13,954 nt of DNA, taken from contig JAGWGS010000015.1 in assembly GCA_028867235.1 (NCBI GenBank), positions 1 to 13,954 on the forward strand. The letters are read 5' to 3'. Position 1 is the first letter of the stretch. Each line of letters starts with the position of its first letter. The notes beneath the pieces were generated by a model. The model searched no databases. It was not told the origin of the DNA and saw nothing but the letters and a program-made list of their open reading frames with translations. This DNA is from Nitrososphaerota archaeon (GTDB taxonomy: Archaea; Thermoproteota; Nitrososphaeria; Nitrososphaerales; Nitrosopumilaceae). The position numbers and the translations under genes were made by a program. Below, in pieces: positions 1 to 6,822 of this stretch.

Positions 1-325
1 TTTCAGATGCGACAACCACATAATGATAACCATATGCAGGTTCACTGTAAAGAGGCCTATCACTATACGAGTTCTCAGAAGTAGTAGTTACTATGGGATT
101 TTTACTTTCAAATACACGTACAGACCAATTTTGAACATAATTATCTTCAGTATCTTGTAGTCTCTGTAACATTCCATCTTTTGCAACAAGCGAAAGTGTA
201 GAAGGATTTGTCATAGACTCGTTCCCAGGACAATATGGACACTTTTTTGAATCCACTATAGTGTGATTTTCAGGCGATGTTATTACAAACCGATCTATAG
301 AATAGTCTTTTCGTAAGTCCCCCAT
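1..325 (-). CDS. Galactose-1-phosphate uridylyltransferase-like protein (GalT family), N-terminal part, cut by window edge
   Basis: Reading the minus strand from the ATG at 325 gives 108 open codons that run off the left edge. The protein opens MGDLRKDYSIDRFVI, matching the usual 'LRKDP..GRWVI' beginning of GalT enzymes. It then has a CPYC pair (C29, C32) in CPYCPGNE, a WSVRVF strand (67-72) and AYGYHYVVV (97-105), all in GalT order; in GalT the CxxC and a downstream His bind a structural metal. The catalytic HPH motif lies outside the window. The family transfers UMP between UDP-sugars and sugar phosphates, but archaeal members may use other nucleotides or sugars, so substrate is open. An in-frame stop lies near 415. 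TTAAAA at 351-356 sits about 28 nt before the ATG, supporting this start and a leaderless mRNA. It is divergent from the hemerythrin-like gene. Confidence 0.82.
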   Translation of the reverse strand, partial: MGDLRKDYSIDRFVITSPENHTIVDSKKCPYCPGNESMTNPSTLSLVAKDGMLQRLQDTEDNYVQNWSVRVFESKNPIVTTTSENSYSDRPLYSEPAYGYHYVVVASE

Positions 326-350
326 ACTGCTACAGTTTGGATCTAGCAAT

Positions 351-356
351 TTAAAA
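351..356 (-). promoter_or_regulatory. TATA-like box of the GalT-like gene
   Basis: TTTTAA on the minus strand, centred about 28 nt upstream of the ATG at 325, the spacing expected for an archaeal leaderless transcript. Confidence 0.5.
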
Positions 357-420
357 CCTTTGCAGAGATCGAATGTATGCTCCAATGCAGTGCAATTTTG
401 ACTAGCACAAAAAAATTAAA

Positions 421-428
421 CTTAAATT
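421..428 (+). promoter_or_regulatory. TATA-like box of the hemerythrin-like gene
   Basis: CTTAAATT about 30 nt upstream of the ATG at 456. The 130-bp gap between the two divergent genes shows only these two promoters. Confidence 0.45.
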
Positions 429-455
429 GGAAGATCAGAACTCATAGATTAATTC

Positions 456-1010
456 ATGTCTACCACATCACTAAGACGAGATCATGCCTTGATTGAAAAA
501 GTTCTCAAATCAATGTGGTCTACCATTCCTTTACTTAAATCCGGAAAGACCATACCAGAGCCAATACTAAACCAAGTTATCGATTTTTCAATTAATTTTA
601 CTGACGTATGCCACCACGGTAAAGAAGAGAATTCTTTGTTTCCCGAACTTGAAAAGAAAGGAATGCCAAGAAACTCAGGACCTATAGCAGTGATGTTGAT
701 GGAACATGAGGTGACAAGGAAGATAGCAACTAGAATGGATGCATCATCCAAGACATATCTCCAAAGTGGAGATGCAACCCAATTGATAACAGATATGCAA
801 GAATACATCAATCATGTAGTGCAGCACCTCTGGAAGGAAAATAACAGATTATTTGAGATGGCAGAGATGGCTCTCAGAAATGATGTTGATCATGTTAACA
901 AGAACCTGCAAGAAGTAGAGGATGTAAAACTCAAAGAAATAGGCAAAAAAAGAGAGGATTATGAAAAATTTGCAGACGAGTTTGCAAAGCAGTTCCCACC
1001 TCAAGAATAA
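456..1010 (+). CDS. Hemerythrin/HHE cation-binding domain protein
   Basis: A 184-aa soluble protein with the spacing of a hemerythrin-like four-helix bundle: H10 in the first helix, H54 and E58 (HxxxE, in CHHGKEENSLF), H84 (MEHE), then H120/H124 and E128 (HxxxE, in QHLWKENNRLF). These residues normally hold a non-haem di-iron centre that binds O2 or senses oxygen, NO or iron. Residues 145-184 are a charged, probably helical tail outside the bundle. No signal peptide or membrane segment is visible, so it should be cytoplasmic. A TATA-like element about 30 nt upstream fits a monocistronic leaderless gene. Neighbours do not identify a pathway. The fold call is firm; the role (oxygen or iron sensing, storage or repair) is not determined. 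Confidence 0.85.
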   Translation: MSTTSLRRDHALIEKVLKSMWSTIPLLKSGKTIPEPILNQVIDFSINFTDVCHHGKEENSLFPELEKKGMPRNSGPIAVMLMEHEVTRKIATRMDASSKTYLQSGDATQLITDMQEYINHVVQHLWKENNRLFEMAEMALRNDVDHVNKNLQEVEDVKLKEIGKKREDYEKFADEFAKQFPPQE

Positions 1011-1057
1011 AAGTCACAATCAATATTGTAGGAAGAATTCCAAGTTTATCATACAAG

Positions 1058-1064
1058 TTTATAC
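1058..1064 (+). promoter_or_regulatory. TATA box of the FKBP gene
   Basis: TTTATAC centred 27 nt upstream of the ATG at 1088, consistent with a leaderless mRNA separate from the preceding gene. Confidence 0.5.
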
Positions 1065-1087
1065 AGACAAGAACGAATAGTGATACA

Positions 1088-1516
1088 ATGAACATAAAGA
1101 CAGGTAATAGAGTCAGAATAGAATATACTGGAACTCTTGACGATGGAACAATTTTTGATAGTTCAACTGAACATGGAAAACCATTAGAATTCGAGGTAGG
1201 AAGTGGTCAGGTCATAAAAGGATTTGATGATGCAGTAATTGGAATGATGGAAGGGGAAGAAAAACAATTCAGTATATCTCCAACCGATGCATATGGAGAA
1301 CACGATCCAACACTAGTTCAAAAAGTACCAAGAGAAATATTTCCTCCAGAAGCAGAACTTGTGCCAGGATTATTGTTTGAGGCAGGACTTCCCACAGGAG
1401 AAAAGGTACCTGCAACCATAACAGAAGTACAAGAAGGATTTGTATCAGTGGATTTGAATCATCCACTTGCAGGAAAGAGACTTACATTTAGGATAAAAAT
1501 ATCATCAATATCCTAA
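1088..1516 (+). CDS. FKBP-type peptidyl-prolyl cis-trans isomerase, SlyD-like
   Basis: This 142-aa protein catalyses cis-trans isomerisation of Xaa-Pro bonds and probably acts as a folding chaperone in the cytoplasm. Visible FKBP marks are Y13 and the following TGTLDDGTIFD (F23, D24), GQVIKGFD (40-47), the conserved AYG (68-70) and the closing DLNHPLAGKRLTF (122-134). Between about 72 and 118 lies the insert-in-flap (IF) segment found in SlyD and archaeal short FKBPs, which binds unfolded clients. The His-rich metal-binding tail of bacterial SlyD is absent. Length and layout match the archaeal family. No signal peptide is seen. It has its own promoter. Confidence 0.93.
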   Translation: MNIKTGNRVRIEYTGTLDDGTIFDSSTEHGKPLEFEVGSGQVIKGFDDAVIGMMEGEEKQFSISPTDAYGEHDPTLVQKVPREIFPPEAELVPGLLFEAGLPTGEKVPATITEVQEGFVSVDLNHPLAGKRLTFRIKISSIS

Positions 1517-1605
1517 TTTTCTAAATCTCTTCAAATCAACATTCATGTATACAGTAAACAAATAATCTGAAATTAGATCGCTTAAAAAAATCAAGGTTTA
1601 TGTGT

Positions 1606-1614
1606 GATATAAAA
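1606..1614 (+). promoter_or_regulatory. TATA box of the phosphoglycerate mutase gene
   Basis: GATATAAAA centred 28 nt before the ATG at 1638. The rest of the 121-bp gap after the FKBP gene shows no RNA gene or clear hairpin. Confidence 0.55.
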
Positions 1615-1637
1615 AATCGGAAGAATGCAGATTAGAA

Positions 1638-2918
1638 ATGAATAATTCAGATGTTCACATGGTCTATGTACTTCTTGATGGTATAGGAGATCTACCTCAT
1701 CCAGATCTGAAAGGTTTTACACCACTCAATTATGCAAAGACCCCAAATCTTGATAGACTTGCAAGAAATGGTACAATAGGCGAAGTAATATCAGTCGGAA
1801 AAGGTATAGCTCCTCAGTCAGATATTGCAGTCTTTAACATGTTAGGATATAGATTTGAAAATGCACAGTATGTAGGAAGAGGAGTAATTGAAGCAATAGG
1901 AGTGGGAGTTGATTTTAAAAATGGTGACCTTGCATTGCGAGGAAACTTTGCGACTGTAAATGATGACAGAGTAATTACAGACAGAAGAGCAGGAAGAAAA
2001 ATAGAGAAAGAAGATGCACTTGCAATAGCACAAGAGATAGAGCAAAAACTCAAGTTTTCAGATCCAAAGGCATCAGTAGTAGTAGCCCCAACAATAGGAC
2101 ATAGAGTGATTGTAAGAATAAGATGCGATGGCATAATTTTAACACCAGATATAAGCAATACCGACCCTGCTTACGCAAGAATAGACGGCATGGGAGTGGC
2201 CAAAGCAGTAGGAGATTTCATGACAATAGAAAAATCTCTTCCATTAAATGAATCAGATGGCGCCAGACTATCAGCATCACTTGTAAACGAGTTTACAGAC
2301 AAGTCTCTTCAAATAATGAAGGAGAGTCCCACAAATCAAAATAGAAAAAACCATGGAAAAAAAATGTTAAACTCTATCTTGTTACGTGATGCCGGAAACA
2401 AGTTCCCAGATGTAGTTCCGATAAACACACTACATCAGATGCAATTTTCATGCATAGTTGACATGCCAGTAGAGATAGGAATTGCAAATGTGTTAAAAAT
2501 GAAATCATTTAGTGCAGGTGGTCTTACAGACTATGAAGAAAAAGCACGTGTTGCTGCAAAAGCAATGGAGACACAGAATGCCATCTATGTACACATTAAA
2601 GGACCTGATGAATTTGGTCATGACGGAGATGCAGTAGGAAAAATGCAAAACATAGAAGAGATTGATAAGAGATTTTTCGGAACCTTGCTTGACAACATAG
2701 ATACATCAAAAGTTGCAGTAGTAGTATCAGGGGATCATTCCACACCATGCATAAACAAAAGTCACAGTGATGACCCAGTGCCGGTTCTTGTTTCGGGAGA
2801 CATGGTAAAAAAAGATGGAACTACCAGATTTACAGAAGAACAGGCAAAGAAGGGCAAGATGGGCCTTTTAATGGGAGCAGATGTAATAAAATCATCAGTA
2901 AAAATTATCAAATCCTGA
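1638..2918 (+). CDS. apgM: 2,3-bisphosphoglycerate-independent phosphoglycerate mutase, archaeal type
   Basis: This 426-aa enzyme interconverts 3- and 2-phosphoglycerate in lower glycolysis/gluconeogenesis (EC 5.4.2.12). It belongs to the alkaline-phosphatase superfamily. LLDGIGD near the N-terminus supplies the metal-binding D14. APQSDIAVFNMLGY contains S61, the expected phospho-serine nucleophile. YVGRGVIEAIG (78-88) and the FATV...TDRRAGR block (105-120) are typical of archaeal ApgM. The C-terminal metal cluster is visible as GPDEFGHDGD (D324, H328), VSGDHSTPC (D366, H367) and HSDDPVP (H376). Length is normal for the archaeal family. A TATA box 28 nt upstream fixes the ATG. Its 3' end overlaps the convergent DUF309 gene by 11 bp. 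In a chemolithoautotroph it would run mainly in the gluconeogenic direction (inference). Confidence 0.95.
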   Translation: MNNSDVHMVYVLLDGIGDLPHPDLKGFTPLNYAKTPNLDRLARNGTIGEVISVGKGIAPQSDIAVFNMLGYRFENAQYVGRGVIEAIGVGVDFKNGDLALRGNFATVNDDRVITDRRAGRKIEKEDALAIAQEIEQKLKFSDPKASVVVAPTIGHRVIVRIRCDGIILTPDISNTDPAYARIDGMGVAKAVGDFMTIEKSLPLNESDGARLSASLVNEFTDKSLQIMKESPTNQNRKNHGKKMLNSILLRDAGNKFPDVVPINTLHQMQFSCIVDMPVEIGIANVLKMKSFSAGGLTDYEEKARVAAKAMETQNAIYVHIKGPDEFGHDGDAVGKMQNIEEIDKRFFGTLLDNIDTSKVAVVVSGDHSTPCINKSHSDDPVPVLVSGDMVKKDGTTRFTEEQAKKGKMGLLMGADVIKSSVKIIKS

Positions 2919-3468
2919 TTAATTTGATGTGCTTAGAGGATATCATATTCATGACAGATTTCCTGAATCTATCAACATCTATTCCATGATACAGTCCTGA
3001 TGCCCTAGTAAATTTCTCCATAGATCTATTCAAAATAGATATGCAAATGTCATTTTCATATTTTTGATAATGTACTAATGCGGCTGCAACAAGAATTATT
3101 CCCTGAACTAGATCTTTTTCTCCCTCATGAGTTTTCTTCCAGACACTCTCAAGAACTTCATGACATTCCCAGTATCGTTCATCGTTGAAATACTGCTTTG
3201 CATTTTCCAGTGCTTTTTCTTTTTCAATATGTTCTTCAACCAAATGTCTTGCATCATAAAGAGATCCAATTGACTTGAATTTTTGTACGACCAAATCAAG
3301 ATCCTCTTTTTTTACAGACACATCAAATTCAAGATATTTTGTTGAAACTCTCATGTCTCGGACAATTACGTCCATGTTAACAGTCAACTTGTCAGCTTGT
3401 TGTAAGAGCATCTTTGCATCAGATGGAGTATAGCCTGAATTTATCAAATGAATCATGAATCTATCCAC
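2908..3468 (-). CDS. DUF309 domain protein with N-terminal extension
   Basis: A 186-aa protein. Residues about 88-155 carry the DUF309 signature, with YFNDERYWECHEVLESVW followed by a helix containing QGIILVAAALVHYQK; the conserved E/H residues resemble a metal or ligand pocket, but the family's function is unknown. The first 85 residues do not belong to DUF309; they contain a beta-rich stretch (YLEFDVSV) and may form a small separate domain. The start used is GTG at 3468, because a TATA-like CTTAAATT (3490-3497) lies about 25 nt upstream; ATG at 3456 would remove only four residues. It converges on apgM with an 11-bp overlap and is divergent from the S24e operon. Confidence 0.8.
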   Translation of the reverse strand: MDRFMIHLINSGYTPSDAKMLLQQADKLTVNMDVIVRDMRVSTKYLEFDVSVKKEDLDLVVQKFKSIGSLYDARHLVEEHIEKEKALENAKQYFNDERYWECHEVLESVWKKTHEGEKDLVQGIILVAAALVHYQKYENDICISILNRSMEKFTRASGLYHGIDVDRFRKSVMNMISSKHIKLIRI

Positions 3469-3489
3469 AAATTTGTGACAATGTGATTT

Positions 3490-3497
3490 CTTAAATT
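3490..3497 (-). promoter_or_regulatory. TATA-like box of the DUF309 gene
   Basis: AATTTAAG on the minus strand, about 25 nt upstream of the GTG at 3468 and 37 nt from the ATG at 3456. The spacing favours the GTG. Confidence 0.4.
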
Positions 3498-3518
3498 GTT
3501 ATCTAGAAGCCATTAAGA

Positions 3519-3526
3519 TTTATATG
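3519..3526 (+). promoter_or_regulatory. TATA box of the S24e-S27ae operon
   Basis: TTTATATG centred about 28 nt upstream of the ATG at 3551; a strong match to archaeal TATA boxes, as expected for ribosomal protein genes. It lies close to the divergent DUF309 promoter. Confidence 0.6.
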
Positions 3527-3550
3527 AACTATTAAAAGGACTTTGATTAC

Positions 3551-3904
3551 ATGTCAATGATTGAGATTACAAGAGATGTAAAAAATCCCCTATTGTCAAG
3601 AAGGGAAATTACGTGTAATTTCAAAGGTCTTTCAGGAAGACTCAAGAAAATGGAGGCAGCCGACATGGTTTCTAAACAGTTCAAGCTAGAAGGAAAAATA
3701 ATAATCCCTGTACTTTTGAAAAATGAAAATGGTAGGCCAGTAGTTTCTGGAAGTTTTTACGTTTATGATGACGAAAAACTTGCCAAAGAGCATCTCAAAG
3801 CTGCAGTATTTTCAAGAATTGAAAAGGCAAAAGGCGCGGCTTCAAAAGCAGATGGTGAGGCACCTGCAGAACAAGCAGAAACGCCAAAGGAAGAGAGTAA
3901 ATAA
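3551..3904 (+). CDS. rps24e: Small ribosomal subunit protein eS24 (S24e)
   Basis: A 117-aa protein of the archaeal/eukaryotic 30S subunit. MIEITRDVKNPLLSRREI is the characteristic N-terminal strand-turn, followed by the compact alpha/beta core and the GSFYVYDDEKLAKEHL region near 67-82, which corresponds to the 'YDS...K..EP' stretch of the family. Residues 98-117 form a low-complexity Ala/Glu/Lys tail, longer than in many archaeal S24e proteins. The start at 3551 is set by the TATA box about 28 nt upstream; the second ATG two codons in is a minor alternative. Its TAA overlaps the next ATG (TAATG), so S24e and S27ae are translationally coupled in one operon. Confidence 0.95.
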   Translation: MSMIEITRDVKNPLLSRREITCNFKGLSGRLKKMEAADMVSKQFKLEGKIIIPVLLKNENGRPVVSGSFYVYDDEKLAKEHLKAAVFSRIEKAKGAASKADGEAPAEQAETPKEESK

Positions 3905-4077
3905 TGGCAGGCAAAAAGGGTTCTAGTCCATCAGTATACAAATATTATAAAATTTCAGGAGACAAAGCTGAAAAAACAAGAAGAGAGTGCTCACGATGTG
4001 GTAAAGGAGTATTCATGTCAAGCCACAAAAATAGAAGAAGCTGTGGCAAGTGCGGATTCACAGAATTTAATCAATAA
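3904..4077 (+). CDS. rps27ae: Small ribosomal subunit protein eS31 (S27ae), zinc-finger protein
   Basis: A 57-aa protein that starts at the ATG overlapping the S24e stop by one base. The sequence contains a C4 zinc finger: CSRC (C29, C32) and CGKC (C47, C50) separated by 14 residues. It ends CGFTEFNQ, typical of S27ae. Unlike the eukaryotic version it is not fused to ubiquitin, which is normal in archaea. The N-terminal MAGKKG and basic middle fit rRNA binding in the 30S subunit. The S24e-S27ae order is the usual archaeal arrangement. Its stop codon directly abuts the stop of the convergent metalloprotease gene at 4078. Confidence 0.95.
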   Translation: MAGKKGSSPSVYKYYKISGDKAEKTRRECSRCGKGVFMSSHKNRRSCGKCGFTEFNQ

Positions 4078-4833
4078 TCAATATAGTTTCTTTTTCCTAA
4101 GACGAGAAGTTTTTTGCTCAATTTGATCAATCTGGTGTAACAAAATTGGGTCAACTGTAGTTTTTGCAATTATTTCAGCAGGAATCTTTGCAATATTGGT
4201 GTCAATAGTTATGTTTGTCACAGGAAGCTTCTTTTCTATCCATAACTTCATTACCTTGTCTTCAAGTTTGTAATCTCGGAAACCCTCAGGGAATTTTTTT
4301 GTAATATGTAGTAACAAGGTTTTATCATCAAAGACTGCTCTTGGCTCAGACAATCTAGTAGAATCAGAATAACTACTTTCAAAAAGATTACCACTTAGCT
4401 CATCAGATACAATATCCATTTTCGATATTTTTCGGATTAACTCCAAATAGTGCAAAAATTCATGGGCCAGTATAGCATGAATTGTCCCTTTCAGTCCATA
4501 GGCTACAAGTGGTGCAGTTATTTGGATTATGATATTGAGATTATCATTAGTAACAACAGGAATTGTCCTTGCAAATAATATTCCATAATCAAAAGAGCCT
4601 GCAGACGGAGAAGTGACAACAATGGAAGGTTCTACGTACGCTATTGGGAAATTGATTCCCGATGCTTTTTCTATTCTCTGAATTCCTTCTAAAACTAGAT
4701 CAAACCTATTGACTATTAAAGAATGAATTTTATCTGGAATCAGTCCATTTTTTGTAGCTTCGTGTACTTTGAGTAAAGGATTCAACCAACAAGATTGAAT
4801 TTGACTATAATAAAAGCGTGACACAGAATACAA
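4078..4833 (-). CDS. Putative zinc metalloprotease (HExxH), family not recognised
   Basis: A protein of up to 251 aa with one clear motif, AHEFLHYLEL (H124, E125, H128), the HExxH signature of zincin-type metallopeptidases. E125 would be the catalytic base; a third ligand could be E152 or E163, but this is a guess. The helix before the motif (GTIHAILAHEF) is as expected for zincins. Apart from this the protein is not recognised. It has no signal peptide or convincing membrane helix, and a basic C-terminus (SRLRKKKLY). The start is uncertain: TTG 4833 has AGGTGA just upstream and a TATA-like CTTTAAAAT further up. TTG 4785 has TATTATAG about 25 nt upstream and would shorten the protein by 16 residues. 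Substrate unknown. Confidence 0.65.
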   Translation of the reverse strand: MYSVSRFYYSQIQSCWLNPLLKVHEATKNGLIPDKIHSLIVNRFDLVLEGIQRIEKASGINFPIAYVEPSIVVTSPSAGSFDYGILFARTIPVVTNDNLNIIIQITAPLVAYGLKGTIHAILAHEFLHYLELIRKISKMDIVSDELSGNLFESSYSDSTRLSEPRAVFDDKTLLLHITKKFPEGFRDYKLEDKVMKLWIEKKLPVTNITIDTNIAKIPAEIIAKTTVDPILLHQIDQIEQKTSRLRKKKLY

Positions 4834-4890
4834 AATTCACCTGATGTTCAAGAATGAAAAAAATTTTAAAGCAGTTTTTCACAATAAAGT

Positions 4891-4910
4891 AAAAAACTCA
4901 TTTAATGAGT
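4891..4910 (-). terminator. Possible hairpin/U-tract terminator after the Pus10 gene
   Basis: On the minus strand the perfect 6-bp inverted repeat ACTCAT/ATGAGT (3-nt loop) spans the Pus10 stop codon and is followed directly by six T residues (4896-4891, sharing one base with the stem). A U-tract is the main archaeal termination signal. It separates pus10 from the downstream metalloprotease gene. Confidence 0.45.
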
Positions 4911-6058
4911 ATTATTTTGTAAAAATCAAACGTTGTGCAACGACATGGGTTTTCAAGAAGAGTACTAATGTTGGGCTCAACGTTTGGTCCTGCAACAAGC
5001 CTCTTTATTGGTATTCCCCCATCCAATTCAACAAGGACCGTAAATGATCTATCAAGTATTTTCTTCACCTCTACATCATAGACTTTTTTCTGATTTTTCC
5101 AAGAATTTTCATCTATGGAGATAGGCATGTTTTTCAGACTTTGCAATACATTCAAAGAGCCAGGCAGAAGATCTTTTTCAGTAGAAATTTCAAGTAACAC
5201 ACTTGTTTTGAATTTAATTTGATCAGTAGGAATTCGCGATATTGTTTTTAGGTTAAGAATTGAAATGTTGTCTAATTTGATCTTTTTTTGCAGATGAATT
5301 TTTCTTTTATGAGGGTTTACTATCTTGACGAAAAATGGCCTTCCACCTCCAAGTACCAGACTAGAATCATCTTCGCTTCCCATCCAAGTTATTTTGGCTT
5401 GCTGTGCACCGAATTTTTCAAATAAAAATTTAGCAATTTGACCTTCTACGCTGTTAAACTCAGATATGCCATGAAAGTCACATACAAAACAGCCTTTTCC
5501 ATCACACCTATTACAAGAATCTTGTTTTTGTGGAATCCCCCTGTTATTTTTTGTATATTTGCCTCCCAATACAATAGACTTGGGCTTTATCTCATATTGA
5601 TCTTTTTTGAAATCAATTGTAAATACAATGTCAGGATTTTGATAATCAACTCTAGTCCTAGTTCTTTTTCCAAATTGTTTTCCCAGTTCTCTTGTGATAT
5701 CGCTTTTTATTCCTGCGATTCCTTTGAGTTTGAATTTGGAACGTATTGTGTCATCCCTATCAAGAATAGAAGGTTGCAATATAGCACCAATTAGAAAGGT
5801 TGAATATTCATACTCCTTAGACATGTCAAGCATTTTTTGTACAAAAACGTTAGTCTCAAGCATCAGGTTTTTGCACAAATAACATAACTTTGGCCTACTT
5901 TGATTTATTATTGTTCGAATTTTTTTTCCCAGATTTTCATATGAAACAAGACCTAACTTACTTGCAAACATTCTTCCAATACAGTAATCACATAACCTAT
6001 ATTCTCTTAGAATTTGCTTTGTTTCTTCAATTGCATGATCTAATGTATTTTCTTTCAA
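4898..6058 (-). CDS. pus10: tRNA pseudouridine synthase Pus10
   Basis: A 386-aa archaeal Pus10, which makes pseudouridine 55 (and often 54) in the tRNA T-loop; most archaea use it in place of TruB on tRNA. The N-terminal domain carries C23/C26 (CDYC) and C59/C62 (CYLC), a zinc site, followed by a THUMP-like region. The catalytic domain includes DITRELGKQFGKRTRTR (120-136), GGKYTKNNRGIPQKQ (165-179), a second Cys cluster (C182, C185, C190, C193) and GSEDDSSLVLGGGRPF (227-242). D230 is the likely catalytic Asp. From memory most homologues read GRED here, so S228 for Arg is a mild departure. TTG 6058 is the start: a stop codon precedes it immediately, the next ATG would cut into the Cys site, and TTTTAATT (6083-6090) lies about 29 nt upstream. 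Confidence 0.9.
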   Translation of the reverse strand: MKENTLDHAIEETKQILREYRLCDYCIGRMFASKLGLVSYENLGKKIRTIINQSRPKLCYLCKNLMLETNVFVQKMLDMSKEYEYSTFLIGAILQPSILDRDDTIRSKFKLKGIAGIKSDITRELGKQFGKRTRTRVDYQNPDIVFTIDFKKDQYEIKPKSIVLGGKYTKNNRGIPQKQDSCNRCDGKGCFVCDFHGISEFNSVEGQIAKFLFEKFGAQQAKITWMGSEDDSSLVLGGGRPFFVKIVNPHKRKIHLQKKIKLDNISILNLKTISRIPTDQIKFKTSVLLEISTEKDLLPGSLNVLQSLKNMPISIDENSWKNQKKVYDVEVKKILDRSFTVLVELDGGIPIKRLVAGPNVEPNISTLLENPCRCTTFDFYKIILIK

Positions 6059-6082
6059 TTACTAACAGAATTACATCAGGTG

Positions 6083-6090
6083 TTTTAATT
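6083..6090 (-). promoter_or_regulatory. TATA-like box that supports the TTG start of pus10
   Basis: AATTAAAA on the minus strand, centred 28-29 nt upstream of TTG 6058. With the in-frame stop directly before that TTG, it indicates a leaderless TTG-initiated mRNA. Confidence 0.5.
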
Positions 6091-6103
6091 CTAATCATGT
6101 AAT

Positions 6104-6766
6104 CTACCAAGGATATAGCTGTCTAGAAGTTTCTTTATTTGAAACACTTATGGCTTTTGTAGGACATGTCTGAGCAGCATCAAGTATTTTTTCAGAATGA
6201 GCCCCCCGCTCATCAATCACTTTTGATTTAGGATTAACCTTGACATTTTTTTCTACTCTAAACACAGAGGGAGCTATAGTTTCACAACTACAACAGGCTA
6301 TGCATTTGGCCGGATCAACTTTTACAGAGATATCGATGTCTTTTTTAACACCTATAGGTTCATTTTCCACTTTAGTTCCAGATTGAATTTTTTCATAGTA
6401 TTCCCAAAAAGTCCTCTCATAGTGTTTCCAGAAATCTTGATATTCATTTTCTGCATATTTTGTATACCTAGTCCAATCTTCGCTTGGTGATCTGTCAGAT
6501 TGTTTAGCCCCCCAGAAAGAAGATTCTGAAAAACCAGTTTTTTTCGAATGGTTGTTTTTTTCAGTTGTGGTCGCTATTGCTTTTTTATATTCAGCACGAA
6601 GTATTTGGTATGCTTCAGTAACTAGTTTGAACTGCGTACTTTCTTGATCTGATGAATTCTTGTCAGGATGAAATTTTAGTGCCAGCTTTCTGTAAGATGC
6701 CTTTACATCCTTGATTGATGCTCCTTCTTGGAGACCAAGTACTTGATAGCACTGATACGCATTCAA
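6104..6766 (-). CDS. DnaJ-ferredoxin fusion protein (DnaJ-Fer)
   Basis: A 220-aa two-domain protein. Residues 3-65 are a J domain with the HPD motif at 33-35 (FHPDKN), which would stimulate the ATPase of DnaK. Residues about 66-140 are a hydrophilic, aromatic-rich linker. Residues 143-210 are a ferredoxin domain with C155xxC158xxC161 and a distal C201-Pro, enough to bind one [4Fe-4S] cluster; C159 is an additional Cys. J-domain/ferredoxin proteins have been reported from Thaumarchaeota and green plants and attributed to transfer between them. No zinc-finger or C-terminal client domain of standard DnaJ is present. The start is TTG 6766: the J domain begins there, a stop lies two codons upstream and TAAATATC (6792-6799) is about 29 nt upstream. 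A redox-linked co-chaperone or Fe-S assembly role is inferred. Confidence 0.92.
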   Translation of the reverse strand: MNAYQCYQVLGLQEGASIKDVKASYRKLALKFHPDKNSSDQESTQFKLVTEAYQILRAEYKKAIATTTEKNNHSKKTGFSESSFWGAKQSDRSPSEDWTRYTKYAENEYQDFWKHYERTFWEYYEKIQSGTKVENEPIGVKKDIDISVKVDPAKCIACCSCETIAPSVFRVEKNVKVNPKSKVIDERGAHSEKILDAAQTCPTKAISVSNKETSRQLYPW

Positions 6767-6791
6767 GATATTTTATCATATACAATACAAG

Positions 6792-6799
6792 ATATTTAG
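6792..6799 (-). promoter_or_regulatory. TATA box of the DnaJ-Fer gene
   Basis: TAAATATC on the minus strand, centred about 29 nt upstream of TTG 6766; located in the short gap after the SRP54 gene, so DnaJ-Fer is probably transcribed on its own. Confidence 0.5.
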
Positions 6800-6822
6800 A
6801 TGCAACGCCCTAAAGGACCCAA

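Noticed and set aside
5438..5794. Plus-strand open frames within pus10 (also 4844-5047 and 5890-6102).
   Set aside because: They lie antisense to a clearly conserved Pus10 gene, have no family resemblance and reflect AT-rich codon use on the other strand.
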